DNA from: Stieleria sp. JC731
GTDB lineage: Bacteria > Planctomycetota > Planctomycetia > Pirellulales > Pirellulaceae
Reading direction: 5' to 3'
Length of the DNA stretch: 64,000 nucleotides
Assembly (NCBI RefSeq): GCF_020966635.1
Contig: NZ_JAJKFQ010000005.1
Coordinates: forward strand, 832,481 to 896,480
The position numbers and the translations under genes were made by a program. Below, piece after piece: positions 8,408-17,738 of the stretch. Position 1 is the first letter of the stretch. The number at the start of each line of letters is the position of its first letter. Under the pieces are notes generated by a model. The model was not told the DNA's origin, ran no database searches, and saw nothing but the letters and a program-made list of their open reading frames with translations.

Positions 8408-10909
8408 CTACACCATTTCTTTCTCGATTTCCTCCGACTGGACTGCTACATCTCCTCTTGCGACTGAGTCTGCTGTGGGAAGCGTAAGGGTGAACTTTGC
8501 TCCCTGTCCAACGCCATCACTTTCAACTTTGAGCGAACCTCCCATCTTCGCCGCCGCGTTCGCGCAGGAGTGCAAGCCGAACCCATGGCCTTCATCTTTG
8601 GTGGTAAATCCGTGTCGGAAAATCTTTGTTAGGTTCTCTTTGGAGATGCCCATGCCATAGTCTTTCACCGAGATATGGACGATATCGTTTTCTTGCTTGA
8701 CATCGATTTCAATGTTCTTTGGGGCTTTCTCGTCTTCGCTGCAGGCTTGCTGGGCATTTTTGATTAGGTTGACAAGGATCTGTAAAACATCGTGTTTAGA
8801 TGCGTGGACGGCGGGTGCAACTTTGAATAACTTTATGACTTCGACACCGTGCCGGTTTAAGCTTGCGCTGTGAAGCGTGATTGCGTTTTCGATTAGATCT
8901 TCTGGCGAAAGTGACTCAGATCCGCTTCCAAGCCGAGCGAACGATTGTTGTGATGTCACAATCGCTTTGATGTGCTCAATACTTTCGAACAGGTGATAGA
9001 TTTCTTCCAGCTGTTCGTCCTGATCGTGGGTCAGTTGGTCTGAGACCTTGTTAACAAAGCTGACGACCGCCTCACTTTTCGATTCGTCGCTTAGGAACGT
9101 CGGTAAATCGTTTTTGTGTTCGTTTAGAAGCGAGGCGATCTGTGTAAGCGACTTAAGTTCGGAATTTCCAATGCTCTCTCGCAGGAGATTCGCAGACACA
9201 TTGACGCTGTTGAGCACATTGCCGACATTGTGAAGCACGCCGGTTGCTACCTCTGCCATTCCCGCATATCGTTCAGCGGTGCGTAGTTCTTCGTTCAGGG
9301 ACTCCGCCTCTTTCTGGGCTTCGACCTTTGCCGAGACATCACGTTCGATCCAGATGATCCGAACTCCACCGCAATCGTGCAGGATGGGGCGCATTTCCAA
9401 TTCGATCCAGTACTGCTCGTCGAATCGGCCGGTCGCCTTCAAGACCATGTCGATTCCACATTGATCTTCTAAAGCCTTGCGAATGGTTTTGAAGTCTTCG
9501 TCATCGATATCCGATTTTTCCCAGCGTTCACACCAGTTGTGTCCGACGATGTCCTTGGAACGGTATCTCGTCATTCGTTCAAAACCTTCGTTGATCCATT
9601 GAACTGTCCCGTCCGGATCGGTGATTGCGACGGCATTGTCGGTGTACTTGGCGACCAACGAAAGCAACGAAAGGTGCTGTGCGGAAGAGCGTAGCTCTTC
9701 CGATACGGTTTCCAGTCGGGTTGCCTGATCCTGCAATGCGTTGAATTGATTCAGGATTGTTTGTGAAATTTTTCTCGCGATTCCAGAGAAGATTAGTCCG
9801 AAACCTGCTCCGACGAACAAGATGATCAGCATTGCATTGCGAATCGCCCTTGATGCAACATCGCTCGATCCGCGTGAAAACTTCGCGATATCGGCGACGA
9901 GTTTATTTCGGGCCAAAGCAAAATCGTCTATCGTTGAATTCTTTCGGTCTTCTAGTTTTCGTCGCTGATCGAGTAGTCTCAGCCAGTTGTCACATGCATT
10001 GAATAGTCCGTCTGAGCCTGGGTCGATCGTTTGATAGGTGACGTTCTTTTTGAAATTGCGTCCCAGCAGTTCATGCTCGATGCGTTTGAGCAGTCCAAGA
10101 TGGATTTCAGCCTTTTCGGGATGCTCGTTCGATACGACTTCGCGTTCTAATCGGGCTAGGCAGCCTGCCAGATAATTGTCTTTCATGTCGATCAATAGTT
10201 CTCGCTCAGTGATCGCATAGAGTCGATCGCAGAGGGATTCAAGTTCGACGACTTCGTCTGTTTCGGTTCCCAGTTGATACACCGGCTTGACATTGCGCAG
10301 GTATTCGGTCGCCGAAATCTGTTTTTCGTCTCCTGATAGCCGTCGAAATTCGCGAAGCAAAATTGCTTGTCGCAATGCCTCTTCTCCTACATCAACATTG
10401 AGGCTGGTGCGAAGTGTGACGATCGCCGCGCGTGTCGCGGTCAGGCAGCGATCGCGGTCGCTTTGGGCATCCCGCAAACGCTCGGCAAATTCGGCACAAT
10501 CGTGATTGAACTGACTCAATCGGCCTATCGCGGTTTGCATCCCTTGAACGGTCTGTTGCATCTCGGTCATGTAATCGCCGAGGACCCCAGGGTTCAGGGG
10601 CGGTTCGGTCCAATCCAAGTTGGGTGCCGCCCCGCTCGGTTGCTCGTTCTGCAGCAGTGGGTTCGTGTAGTGGACCGATTGCGTAATCAAATTGTTCGCC
10701 GCGACGATAGAGTCGTTCACGGCTTCTGCAAGGTCGTCTCGCAATGCGCGGTCTTGCTGTATCTGGCTCATCGACCAGAACAGAACGCCGAACACGACGG
10801 TTGCGGCTACCAACCCGAAGAGTGCTAAGTTGCGAACCGCACTGTCTGGTACTTTCGCGTTTTCAGATTCCGGTTTTGGTTCGGAATCAGTCTGTTGTTG
10901 AGTAGGCAC
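8408..10909 (-). CDS. Membrane sensor histidine kinase with periplasmic domain and PAS
   Basis: The 833-residue kinase has a cytoplasmic N-terminal tail, TM1 at ~26-48 (LALFGLVAATVVFGVLFW), a ~300-residue mostly helical periplasmic domain, TM2 near 355-377 (IILFVGAGFGLIFSGI) and a PAS/PAC domain (~410-530, VAITDPDGTVQWINEGFERM). The kinase core has the unusual H-box ATGVLHNVGNVLNSVNVSA and an HATPase_c with VKDYGMGI, FRHGFTTKDEGHGFGLH and a normal C-terminus. A GTG start is supported by GGAG 6 nt upstream. The first 23 bp overlap the 3' end of the upstream binding-protein gene. That makes translational coupling and a ligand-binding co-receptor arrangement likely. No receiver is adjacent; the receiver at 12942 is a candidate partner. 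Confidence 0.92.
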   Translation of the reverse strand: MPTQQQTDSEPKPESENAKVPDSAVRNLALFGLVAATVVFGVLFWSMSQIQQDRALRDDLAEAVNDSIVAANNLITQSVHYTNPLLQNEQPSGAAPNLDWTEPPLNPGVLGDYMTEMQQTVQGMQTAIGRLSQFNHDCAEFAERLRDAQSDRDRCLTATRAAIVTLRTSLNVDVGEEALRQAILLREFRRLSGDEKQISATEYLRNVKPVYQLGTETDEVVELESLCDRLYAITERELLIDMKDNYLAGCLARLEREVVSNEHPEKAEIHLGLLKRIEHELLGRNFKKNVTYQTIDPGSDGLFNACDNWLRLLDQRRKLEDRKNSTIDDFALARNKLVADIAKFSRGSSDVASRAIRNAMLIILFVGAGFGLIFSGIARKISQTILNQFNALQDQATRLETVSEELRSSAQHLSLLSLVAKYTDNAVAITDPDGTVQWINEGFERMTRYRSKDIVGHNWCERWEKSDIDDEDFKTIRKALEDQCGIDMVLKATGRFDEQYWIELEMRPILHDCGGVRIIWIERDVSAKVEAQKEAESLNEELRTAERYAGMAEVATGVLHNVGNVLNSVNVSANLLRESIGNSELKSLTQIASLLNEHKNDLPTFLSDESKSEAVVSFVNKVSDQLTHDQDEQLEEIYHLFESIEHIKAIVTSQQSFARLGSGSESLSPEDLIENAITLHSASLNRHGVEVIKLFKVAPAVHASKHDVLQILVNLIKNAQQACSEDEKAPKNIEIDVKQENDIVHISVKDYGMGISKENLTKIFRHGFTTKDEGHGFGLHSCANAAAKMGGSLKVESDGVGQGAKFTLTLPTADSVARGDVAVQSEEIEKEMV

Positions 10910-12089
10910 TTAGCTCCTCCCAATTGAACGGCTGGACTTTGCCCGAGCGAACGACCGTTGGCCAGACGTGGTCACTTGCTTGATGGCGCTGTGGAGATAG
11001 CGACAGTTGGCTGTTGAGTCCTAGATCGAAGTTGCCAAGACGCTCCAGCGATTCGATGATGGATTCCCGGTCGAATCTTTCGTCACAGGATTGGAGTGCA
11101 AGGATGAGCATTCGTGTCGAAACGTAACCTTCAAAAGCACCGAAGGTTAAAGGGGCACCATTGGATATCTGCGCGTACGCGACGCGAAATTCTTTCGCGA
11201 TCGGAAGGTTGCTCTCTGGCGGAGGCATAACTTGGGTGATGATCACGCCCTCACCTGCGGTCCCCAACTGCTGCGCGAACGCGTAGGAACCGACGGATGA
11301 GATATTGAGGAAGATTGCATTGAAACTCACTGATCTGGCAAGCTTGATAAATTTTGCCGATGGTGCGTAAGCGCCAGCCATGATGACTGCCTTTGGCGGG
11401 GTCGGCAGCAGCATTAGTTCCGCCAGAGCGCTTTCGACAGACAGCGTGTTACGCGTGTAGCGTACGTGCGGTACCTTATGTTCCTCGTCGTAGCCATGGG
11501 AACGTAACGCTTCGATGCCGCCAATAAAGCCTGCGTCACCGTATCCATCGCGCTGGGTGAAGAATGCAATTTCATTTGGCTTGCATCCTGCATAGTGGAT
11601 CAGGGCGTCGACCATGGCCTGCGTCTCTTGCGCATAGCTAGCTCTGTAGTTGATCACATAACGATCTGGTGGTGATTTCCGCAGCACGCCCGCGCCGGTG
11701 TATGCCGCGATGAACGGCACCTTGTTTTCAGTCGCAATCGGGATGGCGGCGATTGCGGTCGGCGTTCCCACGTTGCCGATAACCCCTAAGACGCCGACTT
11801 TTTCAATTAGCGTTGTCATGTTCGGGACGGTTCGGGTCGGTTCGTATCCGTCATCAAGCACGACCAGGCGTAGTTTCCGTCCGTTGATACCACCGGCGGT
11901 GTTGCACTCGTCAAAGGCTGCCTCGATTCCAAGACGCATGTCTTGGCCGAGGGCACCCGACGGACCACTGAGCGCTGTCGAGGTTCCGAAGTAAAGCGGC
12001 GGTGATAGATCGTCTTGTGCATGAATCGAACTGAGCATCGCGAGCAAAATGACAACGGTCGCGACAGGGTTCATAAGTGATTTCACCAT
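10887..12089 (-). CDS. Periplasmic ligand-binding protein of the branched-chain amino acid (Peripla_BP_6) type
   Basis: The ~400-residue protein begins with a signal peptide (VATVVILLAMLSSIHA, cleavage near AQDD). It then follows the LivK-like type I fold: GTSTALSGPSGALGQDMRLG, NTAGGINGRKLRLVVLDDGY, GVIGNVGTPTA, FFTQRDGYGDAGF. Such proteins normally feed ABC permeases for amino acids, amides or urea. No permease or ATPase gene is nearby, and the gene overlaps the downstream sensor kinase by 23 bp. The likely role is therefore to present a ligand to that kinase's periplasmic domain (inference). The ATG at 12089 follows AAGGTAGG; a GTG one codon earlier is an alternative. Confidence 0.9.
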   Translation of the reverse strand: MVKSLMNPVATVVILLAMLSSIHAQDDLSPPLYFGTSTALSGPSGALGQDMRLGIEAAFDECNTAGGINGRKLRLVVLDDGYEPTRTVPNMTTLIEKVGVLGVIGNVGTPTAIAAIPIATENKVPFIAAYTGAGVLRKSPPDRYVINYRASYAQETQAMVDALIHYAGCKPNEIAFFTQRDGYGDAGFIGGIEALRSHGYDEEHKVPHVRYTRNTLSVESALAELMLLPTPPKAVIMAGAYAPSAKFIKLARSVSFNAIFLNISSVGSYAFAQQLGTAGEGVIITQVMPPPESNLPIAKEFRVAYAQISNGAPLTFGAFEGYVSTRMLILALQSCDERFDRESIIESLERLGNFDLGLNSQLSLSPQRHQASDHVWPTVVRSGKVQPFNWEELSAYSTTD

Positions 12090-12620
12090 CACCTACCTTA
12101 CGAGAGATGGGGCTTTCCTATTTGTTACGGTTAGCGGGAATCAGTCACATCCATGCCCGGATCCTACAATCGGTGCCAGAGGTCAAGCGTTGGCCGACAA
12201 CCCACCATGAAGGCAAACGGGGCGACAGCCAGCAGTGTTTTTTAAAGACGATTGCGAGAAGACGAGTGGAGGTGTTCCAGCTACCACTTCCCTATTTCAA
12301 AATGAATCAGCGGGCATTCACTTTTGCTGTGCTTGACGGGAAACGTTACTTCTGTCGGGGAGCAATCACGATTGAGGGTTGCTGCAATTTGCGGCCGCTA
12401 GCCAGCACCGTCATTCGCTGGCGGGTTGAATAATTGTGAAGACGGCTGTCGAGTAGATGCGCAGTATTTCAGTCAACGGTATGGTGACGTTCTGCTTGGC
12501 AATAGCTAAAAGCAGATCCTAGCAGCTCGGGTTTTCATCCATGGTCCGGTTACAGCCCAGTCCGTTTCACCAACTAGCGTCTGGCTGCGCATGTCGTCGA
12601 GGCGCACGTGCACGACCAAT
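12090..12620. other. Intergenic region, no gene recognised
   Basis: About 530 bp upstream of the binding-protein gene. An open frame on the plus strand (12077-12433) has no protein-like character and starts inside the neighbouring gene. The promoter of the binding-protein/kinase pair should lie near 12100-12200, but no clear motif was identified. Confidence 0.4.
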
Positions 12621-12845
12621 TCATTGCCTATAGGCCAATGGCAAAGCAAGAGTGAGGCCGGAGCCGTGGCCATCGTCTTTCGTTGTGAATCCGCGATGAA
12701 ACTCTTTCGTTAGATTGTGTTCCTCGATGCCGATACCCGAATCCTTGACGGACATCCAAAGCTGATCGTCAGTGAAGTCGATATCTCGCTTCAGTATGGG
12801 ATTTGACGTCCGAGTTCCGACGTCTGCAGCCAAGTCGGTTCGCAT
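12621..12845 (-). pseudogene. Decayed histidine kinase ATPase-domain fragment
   Basis: The translated fragment reads QLWMSVKDSGIGIEEHNL and then EFHRGFTTKDDGHGSGL. This closely matches the HATPase_c G1/F/G2 region of the intact kinase at 8408-10909 (VKDYGMGI, RHGFTTKDEGHGFGL). After GHGSGL it jumps straight to TLALPLAYRQ, so roughly 27 residues between the G2 box and the last beta strand are missing. The N-terminal kinase parts are also gone. The upstream continuation of the frame is unrelated and runs antisense into the receiver gene at 12942. This is best read as the relic of a duplicated kinase. It could be expressed as a small fragment, but it lacks ATP-lid and dimerisation regions. Confidence 0.8.
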
Positions 12846-12941
12846 TGACCTAAATTGAATTTGACTACAGGGCTTTTCCTCGGTTGGGAAAGGCAGTGTG
12901 CTCAATGCCAAGAAGGTACTCAAACTAGAAAACACATTAAT

Positions 12942-13517
12942 ATGAGCAACTCGGCGTCTACTGAAGCGCGACGAATTCTTGTCGTTGATGACAACCCCGC
13001 GATCCACGAGGATTTCAAGAAGATTCTTCATCAGCCGGAGGCGACGGATCTTAGCGACTTAAAAGCGCAGTTGTTCGGGGAGAGCGAGACGACCGAAGAG
13101 CAGTTGAGTTTCGAGATCGAGGATGCTTACCAAGGGCAAGAGGCACTCGAGAAACTCAATGCGGCAATCGCGGAAGGGAATCCATTCACCGTTGCGTTTG
13201 TTGATATGCGTATGCCTCCAGGATGGGATGGTATGGAGACAATCCAGCATCTGTGGGAGGCGGATCCGAGTCTTCAGGTGGTTATTTGCTCGGCATATTC
13301 GGATCGGCAGTGGACGGACGTGCTTAGGGATTTCGGGGTCCGCGACAATTTGCTGATCCTGAAGAAACCTTTTGACAACGTCGAGGTGCTGCAGCTTGCA
13401 CAAGCGCTGAGCGAAAAGCATCGCCTGACGAAAATGTTCGAGAGTAAGATTGAGGACCTTGGTCAGTTGGTCGATCAACTGAGCGCGAAGTCGGAAGCAA
13501 ACGCCGCTGAAGGGTAA
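12942..13517 (+). CDS. Receiver-only response regulator with extended receiver domain
   Basis: The 191-residue protein has ILVVDDNPAIHEDFKKIL at the start, the acceptor Asp88 in [12 protein letters not shown], the Thr/Ser position in VVICSAYSD and the Lys in LILKKPFD. A C-terminal helix (~160-190, coiled-coil-like) follows, with no DNA-binding domain. Between helix 1 and strand 2 there is a ~30-residue insertion (LKAQLFGESETTEEQ). The same enlarged receiver forms the N-terminus of the hybrid kinase at 27058-28866, so both belong to one subfamily. It starts ~100 bp from the decayed kinase fragment and upstream of the thioredoxin/hybrid-kinase pair. The ATG at 12942 is chosen at the start of similarity; no clear Shine-Dalgarno is present. 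Confidence 0.92.
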   Translation: MSNSASTEARRILVVDDNPAIHEDFKKILHQPEATDLSDLKAQLFGESETTEEQLSFEIEDAYQGQEALEKLNAAIAEGNPFTVAFVDMRMPPGWDGMETIQHLWEADPSLQVVICSAYSDRQWTDVLRDFGVRDNLLILKKPFDNVEVLQLAQALSEKHRLTKMFESKIEDLGQLVDQLSAKSEANAAEG

Positions 13518-13874
13518 GTTCTTGGCGAGATCGCGAAAATGTTCGGAGGGCTGTGGTCGCGGCGATTTCTCGGAGATCGCGACTCTTGCTTAAGGTGCTG
13601 TACGTTAACGGCTGAAATTCGTCGGGGATGAATCTCTCAGGGAGATGTAGGACTCGTTTGGCGAAACACTGTTCGGCTTCGCCTTTGTGGGGAATCTATC
13701 GTTCGGGGGAGCCCTGCTGTGTCTCTTGCTGTCAACTGAACTTATCCGGACAACCAATACATCAGTGGGGAAAGGGACACAGGCGGACCGAGTCATTCGG
13801 GTGTGCGTCTATGGCTGAACTATGTTTTCAAACTCGACATTTGAATCTACATAGACACAGACCAACGGCCCCCG
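13518..13874. other. Intergenic region, no gene recognised
   Basis: About 357 bp between the receiver gene and the thioredoxin-like gene. An imperfect GC-rich inverted repeat (GTCGCG near 13554 and CGCGAC near 13576) may be a terminator for the receiver gene, but no T-run follows. Confidence 0.35.
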
Positions 13875-14513
13875 ATGAATTCTGCTGATTGCCTCAAGGA
13901 ATCACGATTCCGCTATTTGGCATTGTTTTGGGCGGGCATCGTCGTCGTGGGATGGATCTGTATTGCTCGATATCAGTTTCAAACTGCTGCCGCGGGGCCG
14001 ATTAAGACAGAACTTCAGTGGCCAAGTGATACCGAGATACCGTTGGCATCAGGTCAACTGACGATGCTTTTTTTCGTTCACCCGAAATGCCCATGCACGA
14101 AAGCGAGTATTCATGAGTTGAAACGAGTCTTTGATGACCTGGGTGAGAACGCAGATCTTCCATCAGTCGTCGTTATCGCCTCGGTCCCGAAGGAGTCCGG
14201 TGACAATTGGGGGCAGACCGACATTTTGCGTCAAGCGTCGCAGCTTCCTAACAGTCGGCTGATACTTGACCAAGGTGGAAAGGAGACGGCTCGATTCGAC
14301 GCGAAAGTTAGCGGAACCGTGATGCTGTATCGTCCCCAAGGAGAAAGAATCTTCGTTGGCGGCGTGACGGTTTCACGAGGACACGAAGGCCCGAGTGTAG
14401 GAGGTGACCAGCTAGTCTCTTTAATAGAACGCCCGGCAAGAACGTTGGAGCAAAGCCCACCTGTATTTGGTTGCGGATTATGTGTCGATTCCACGGCGAC
14501 GGCAGACCGTTAG
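13875..14513 (+). CDS. Membrane-anchored thioredoxin-like protein with CPC motif (copy 1)
   Basis: The 212-residue protein has one N-terminal membrane anchor (YLALFWAGIVVVGWICIA) and a thioredoxin-like domain outside the membrane. The active-site region reads FFVHPKCPCTKAS: two cysteines separated by one proline, not the usual CxxC. Further cysteines lie at the C-terminus (VFGCGLC). The paralogue at 31246-31851 keeps FFYQPGCPCTVAA, the GG.T..RGHEG motif and the VFGC tail. Both copies sit directly upstream of a kinase with the same His-rich membrane domain; here the gap is 10 bp. The role is likely redox or metal sensing/transfer for that kinase (inference). A TlpA/ResA-like reductase is the alternative. 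Confidence 0.8.
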   Translation: MNSADCLKESRFRYLALFWAGIVVVGWICIARYQFQTAAAGPIKTELQWPSDTEIPLASGQLTMLFFVHPKCPCTKASIHELKRVFDDLGENADLPSVVVIASVPKESGDNWGQTDILRQASQLPNSRLILDQGGKETARFDAKVSGTVMLYRPQGERIFVGGVTVSRGHEGPSVGGDQLVSLIERPARTLEQSPPVFGCGLCVDSTATADR

Positions 14514-14523
14514 GGAACGATCT

Positions 14524-17451
14524 ATGACCAATCAAAACTCTCCTTTAACTTTCATCGATCCCATGCGATTTTTGTCTAGTAGCGGCGATAGCGATCACCG
14601 TGAACTGTCAGCCGTTGAATCGACTTTGCGAAACCATTTTCATTCCATCCACGTCCGTACGGACCGGATGTTTGCAGTTTTAATGCTGCTTCAATGGTTG
14701 GGCGCGTTCGCAATTGCCGCGTTCACTTCGCGGCTGACTTGGGACGGTGCAAACAGTTCGCCACACCCGCACTTGTTGATGGCTGTATTCGGTGGTGGGG
14801 CACTTGCACTATTTCCAATTTTCTTGGCCGTGTACCATCCCGGAACGAAGCTGACCCGCATGGTGATTACCTGCAGCCAAGCTTTGTTTTCTACGCTGCT
14901 GATACACCTAAGTGGTGGAAGGATCGAAACGCACTTCCATGTGTTCGGATCGTTGGCCTTTTTGGCTGCTTATCGAGATCCCACCGCGTTGCTAACGGCA
15001 ACGTCGATCGTCGCTTTGGACCATTGGGCGCGCGGTGTGTGGTGGCCTGAATCCGTCTTCGGGATTGCGACAGCGTCTCAATGGCGATGGTTGGAGCATG
15101 CCGGTTGGGTATTGTTCGAATTGTTGTTCTTGTTGACTATCGTTCGGCAGAGTGTCAGCGAAATGAGTCAATCAGCACTTCGAAAGGTGCAGCTAGACCA
15201 GGCATTGGAACTAGCCGAAGAAAGCGAGCAACGATTTCGTGGCGGGTTTGAGCAGTCCGCTTTGGGGATGGCGTTCAAGTCACTGGACGGCGGGTATTTG
15301 CGAATCAATGACAAATACTGCCAGATCACGGGATACGCACGAGATGAGCTGTTCACAAAGCGTTTCCAAGAAATCACGCATCCCGATGATATCGCCATTC
15401 ATGCCGAAGTTTTAAAGAAGCTCTCATCCGGTGAATCATCGAGTTGTGAATTTGACAAACGCTATATCCATAAAGCCGGACATGATGTCTGGGTGCGTTT
15501 GACGCTATCCCTGATTCGGGATGATCAGGGAACGCCGTTGCACTTAATTGCGGCGGCGCAAGACATTACGGCAGAACGGGCCGCTCAGGAGCAAATTGCC
15601 AAGCTTTCATTGGTAGCCAGCAAAACAAGGCATTCGGTCATCATTGCCGGACCTGATGGCGCAATTCAGTGGGTCAATGAAGGGTTTACAAACCTGACTG
15701 AGTACACGGCCGAGGAGGCTATCGGGGCATTTCCAGGTGAGTTGTTGCAGGGGCCTGAGACCGAGTCTGAAACCAAATCATTGATACGTGACAAACTCCG
15801 ACGGATGGAAAGTGTCAGTGTTGAGATCCTTAACTACACAAAACGAAAAAGGCCCTATTGGATAAACCTGGAAATCGATCCGGTTTTCGATAAGGCTGGT
15901 GAGTTGACATACTTTATCGCGACACAGACAGACATCACCGAGCGGAAACGGCGCTCTGAACAGCTTGAGAGGGCGATCGAGGCCGCGGAATCTGCCAATC
16001 ACGCAAAAAGCCGCTTTCTTGCCAACATGAGTCACGAAATAAGGACTCCGCTAAACGGAATTCTTGGATTCACAGAAGTGTTGTTGCGTGACTGGCAGCA
16101 CGCGAGTCCTGCGGAAGTGGACGAGCATCTAGGAACGGTTCGGCGTAGTGGCCAGCACCTGCTGACTTTGATCAATGACGTATTGGATATCTCCAAAATC
16201 GAAGCGGAGAAGATGTGCGTCGAGTTGATCCCATGTTCGCCACATCAAATCATCTCGGATACGATTTCAATTCTTCGAGTCACGGCGACCGAAAAAGGCA
16301 TCGGGCTGGACTACCGATGGGAGGGGGCGATTCCGAACGCCATTAATTCTGACCCTTATCGGTTCAAGCAAATGTTGTTGAACGTGATTGGAAATGCGAT
16401 CAAGTTTACAGATCAAGGGGCAGTTGTCGTGGTGGCGTACATTGACACCGCCGCCAACGACCAATTGGTTGTGGAGATTCGAGATACCGGTACTGGCATC
16501 CCCGAAGATAAGCTGGAGACGATTTTTGAGCCGTTCGTTCAAGCGGATGATACCGTGACCCGCAAATATGGAGGCACCGGGTTGGGACTGTCCATCAGCA
16601 AGAAGATCGCGCACGCCTTGGGCGGTAATCTTTCGGTTGCAAGTGTCGTCGGGCGAGGGAGTACCTTCACCGCACGAATCGCGACCGGGGGCGAATGTAA
16701 CTTAGGAGCCGTCGATCGAAACCTGGCAACGTCTGATGTTCAAGAGCACACAGCAACGTTCGATGATCTTAACGGTTTGAGCGTATTGGTCGTCGATGAT
16801 GGTGACACGAATCGAAAACTAATTCGTCTGTTGCTAGAACGAGCAGGGGCAAAGGTTTGGTTGGCGGAGAACGGCCAGGTGGCAGTCGACATGGTATCGC
16901 ACGCTGCTTTTGACGTGATCTTGATGGACATGCAAATGCCTGTCCTGGACGGTTACGCGGCCACCTCGAAAATTCGGAAATCTGGGTTTACCATTCCGAT
17001 CGTGGCATTGACCGCGAACGCAATGTCAGGAGACCGTGATAAGTGTCTCAAAATCGGATGCAGCGGCTACCTTTCAAAGCCAATCGATTGCAATTCCTTG
17101 TATTCGGAATTGTCAAAGTATCGGAACGTTGATGCAGGGAAACCGAAACGTCCTTCATTGATTAAGTCAGAATTGCCGACTAATGACCCAGTGTTTAGGG
17201 ATATTGTTGAGCAGTTTCTACAGACGTTCGAAAGCAAAATGGGATTGTTAGAGAAAGCTTGGGACCAAAGTGACTTTGACGAACTGGGGCGGATCGCACA
17301 TTGGCTGCGAGGTGCAGCGGGAACGGTCGGCTACCATTGCTTTACCGACCCTGCGGCGGAATTGGAACAAGTCGCGGTGGCACGAAGCTCGAACGGGTCC
17401 CGTGAAAAGTTAGACGTTATCCAAGATCTTCGAAGTCGCCTGACGGTTTAG
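14524..17451 (+). CDS. Hybrid sensor histidine kinase: His-rich membrane domain, PAS-PAS, HisKA, HATPase, receiver, HPt
   Basis: The 975-residue kinase starts with a ~5-6-helix membrane domain (~45-215) carrying conserved histidines in HLSGGRIETHFHVFGS, LDHWARG and WLEHAGW. Two PAS/PAC domains (~230-475) follow. HisKA has NMSHEIRTPLNG (His504) and HATPase_c has IRDTGTGI, FEPFVQADDTVTRKYGG and GLGLSISKKI. The receiver has LMDMQMPVLDG (Asp802) and the HPt domain has AHWLRGAAGTVG (His926). All catalytic residues are present, so a complete internal His-Asp-His phosphorelay is encoded. The ATG at 14524 (MTNQNSPL) is chosen; the frame extends upstream into the thioredoxin gene. The same membrane domain occurs in the kinase at 28850-31246. 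Confidence 0.95.
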   Translation: MTNQNSPLTFIDPMRFLSSSGDSDHRELSAVESTLRNHFHSIHVRTDRMFAVLMLLQWLGAFAIAAFTSRLTWDGANSSPHPHLLMAVFGGGALALFPIFLAVYHPGTKLTRMVITCSQALFSTLLIHLSGGRIETHFHVFGSLAFLAAYRDPTALLTATSIVALDHWARGVWWPESVFGIATASQWRWLEHAGWVLFELLFLLTIVRQSVSEMSQSALRKVQLDQALELAEESEQRFRGGFEQSALGMAFKSLDGGYLRINDKYCQITGYARDELFTKRFQEITHPDDIAIHAEVLKKLSSGESSSCEFDKRYIHKAGHDVWVRLTLSLIRDDQGTPLHLIAAAQDITAERAAQEQIAKLSLVASKTRHSVIIAGPDGAIQWVNEGFTNLTEYTAEEAIGAFPGELLQGPETESETKSLIRDKLRRMESVSVEILNYTKRKRPYWINLEIDPVFDKAGELTYFIATQTDITERKRRSEQLERAIEAAESANHAKSRFLANMSHEIRTPLNGILGFTEVLLRDWQHASPAEVDEHLGTVRRSGQHLLTLINDVLDISKIEAEKMCVELIPCSPHQIISDTISILRVTATEKGIGLDYRWEGAIPNAINSDPYRFKQMLLNVIGNAIKFTDQGAVVVVAYIDTAANDQLVVEIRDTGTGIPEDKLETIFEPFVQADDTVTRKYGGTGLGLSISKKIAHALGGNLSVASVVGRGSTFTARIATGGECNLGAVDRNLATSDVQEHTATFDDLNGLSVLVVDDGDTNRKLIRLLLERAGAKVWLAENGQVAVDMVSHAAFDVILMDMQMPVLDGYAATSKIRKSGFTIPIVALTANAMSGDRDKCLKIGCSGYLSKPIDCNSLYSELSKYRNVDAGKPKRPSLIKSELPTNDPVFRDIVEQFLQTFESKMGLLEKAWDQSDFDELGRIAHWLRGAAGTVGYHCFTDPAAELEQVAVARSSNGSREKLDVIQDLRSRLTV

Positions 17452-17553
17452 CGGCTTCACAGCGCAACTGGGAGCTCCGTAGCCGCCGGGCGACCGGTAT
17501 CAAGTCGTCGGAGTTGTCAAGCGAATGAAGTTCGTGGTCGGAGTTCGACGTTT

Positions 17554-17620
17554 GTCAGCTTGTCGCTTTCCAGTGTTGCCCTTCGCTCCGTGAAGGTAGC
17601 GTTCTTTTCTCGTCGGGCTT
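17554..17620 (+). repeat. Dispersed ~65-bp intergenic repeat, copy B
   Basis: CAGCTTGTCGCTTTCCAGTG, then CTTCGCTCCGTGAAG and GTAGCGTTCTTTT, align with copies A and C. It lies between the convergent hybrid-kinase and tadG-like genes. The rest of 17452-17738 holds nothing recognisable. Confidence 0.7.
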
Positions 17621-17738
17621 GGAAAGACCTTCTAACTAGACACGTGTTTGACGCTGGTGTGCAGCAACCTCATGTCGCTGCAGGGGGGACAATCTCGGCG
17701 GAACAGCGAAATGAACCAAATGAACCGGCGTCCCGATA

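Noticed and set aside
12077-12433. 118-codon open frame on the plus strand
   Set aside because: It starts inside the binding-protein gene on the other strand, shows no start signal and has a composition unlike real proteins here.
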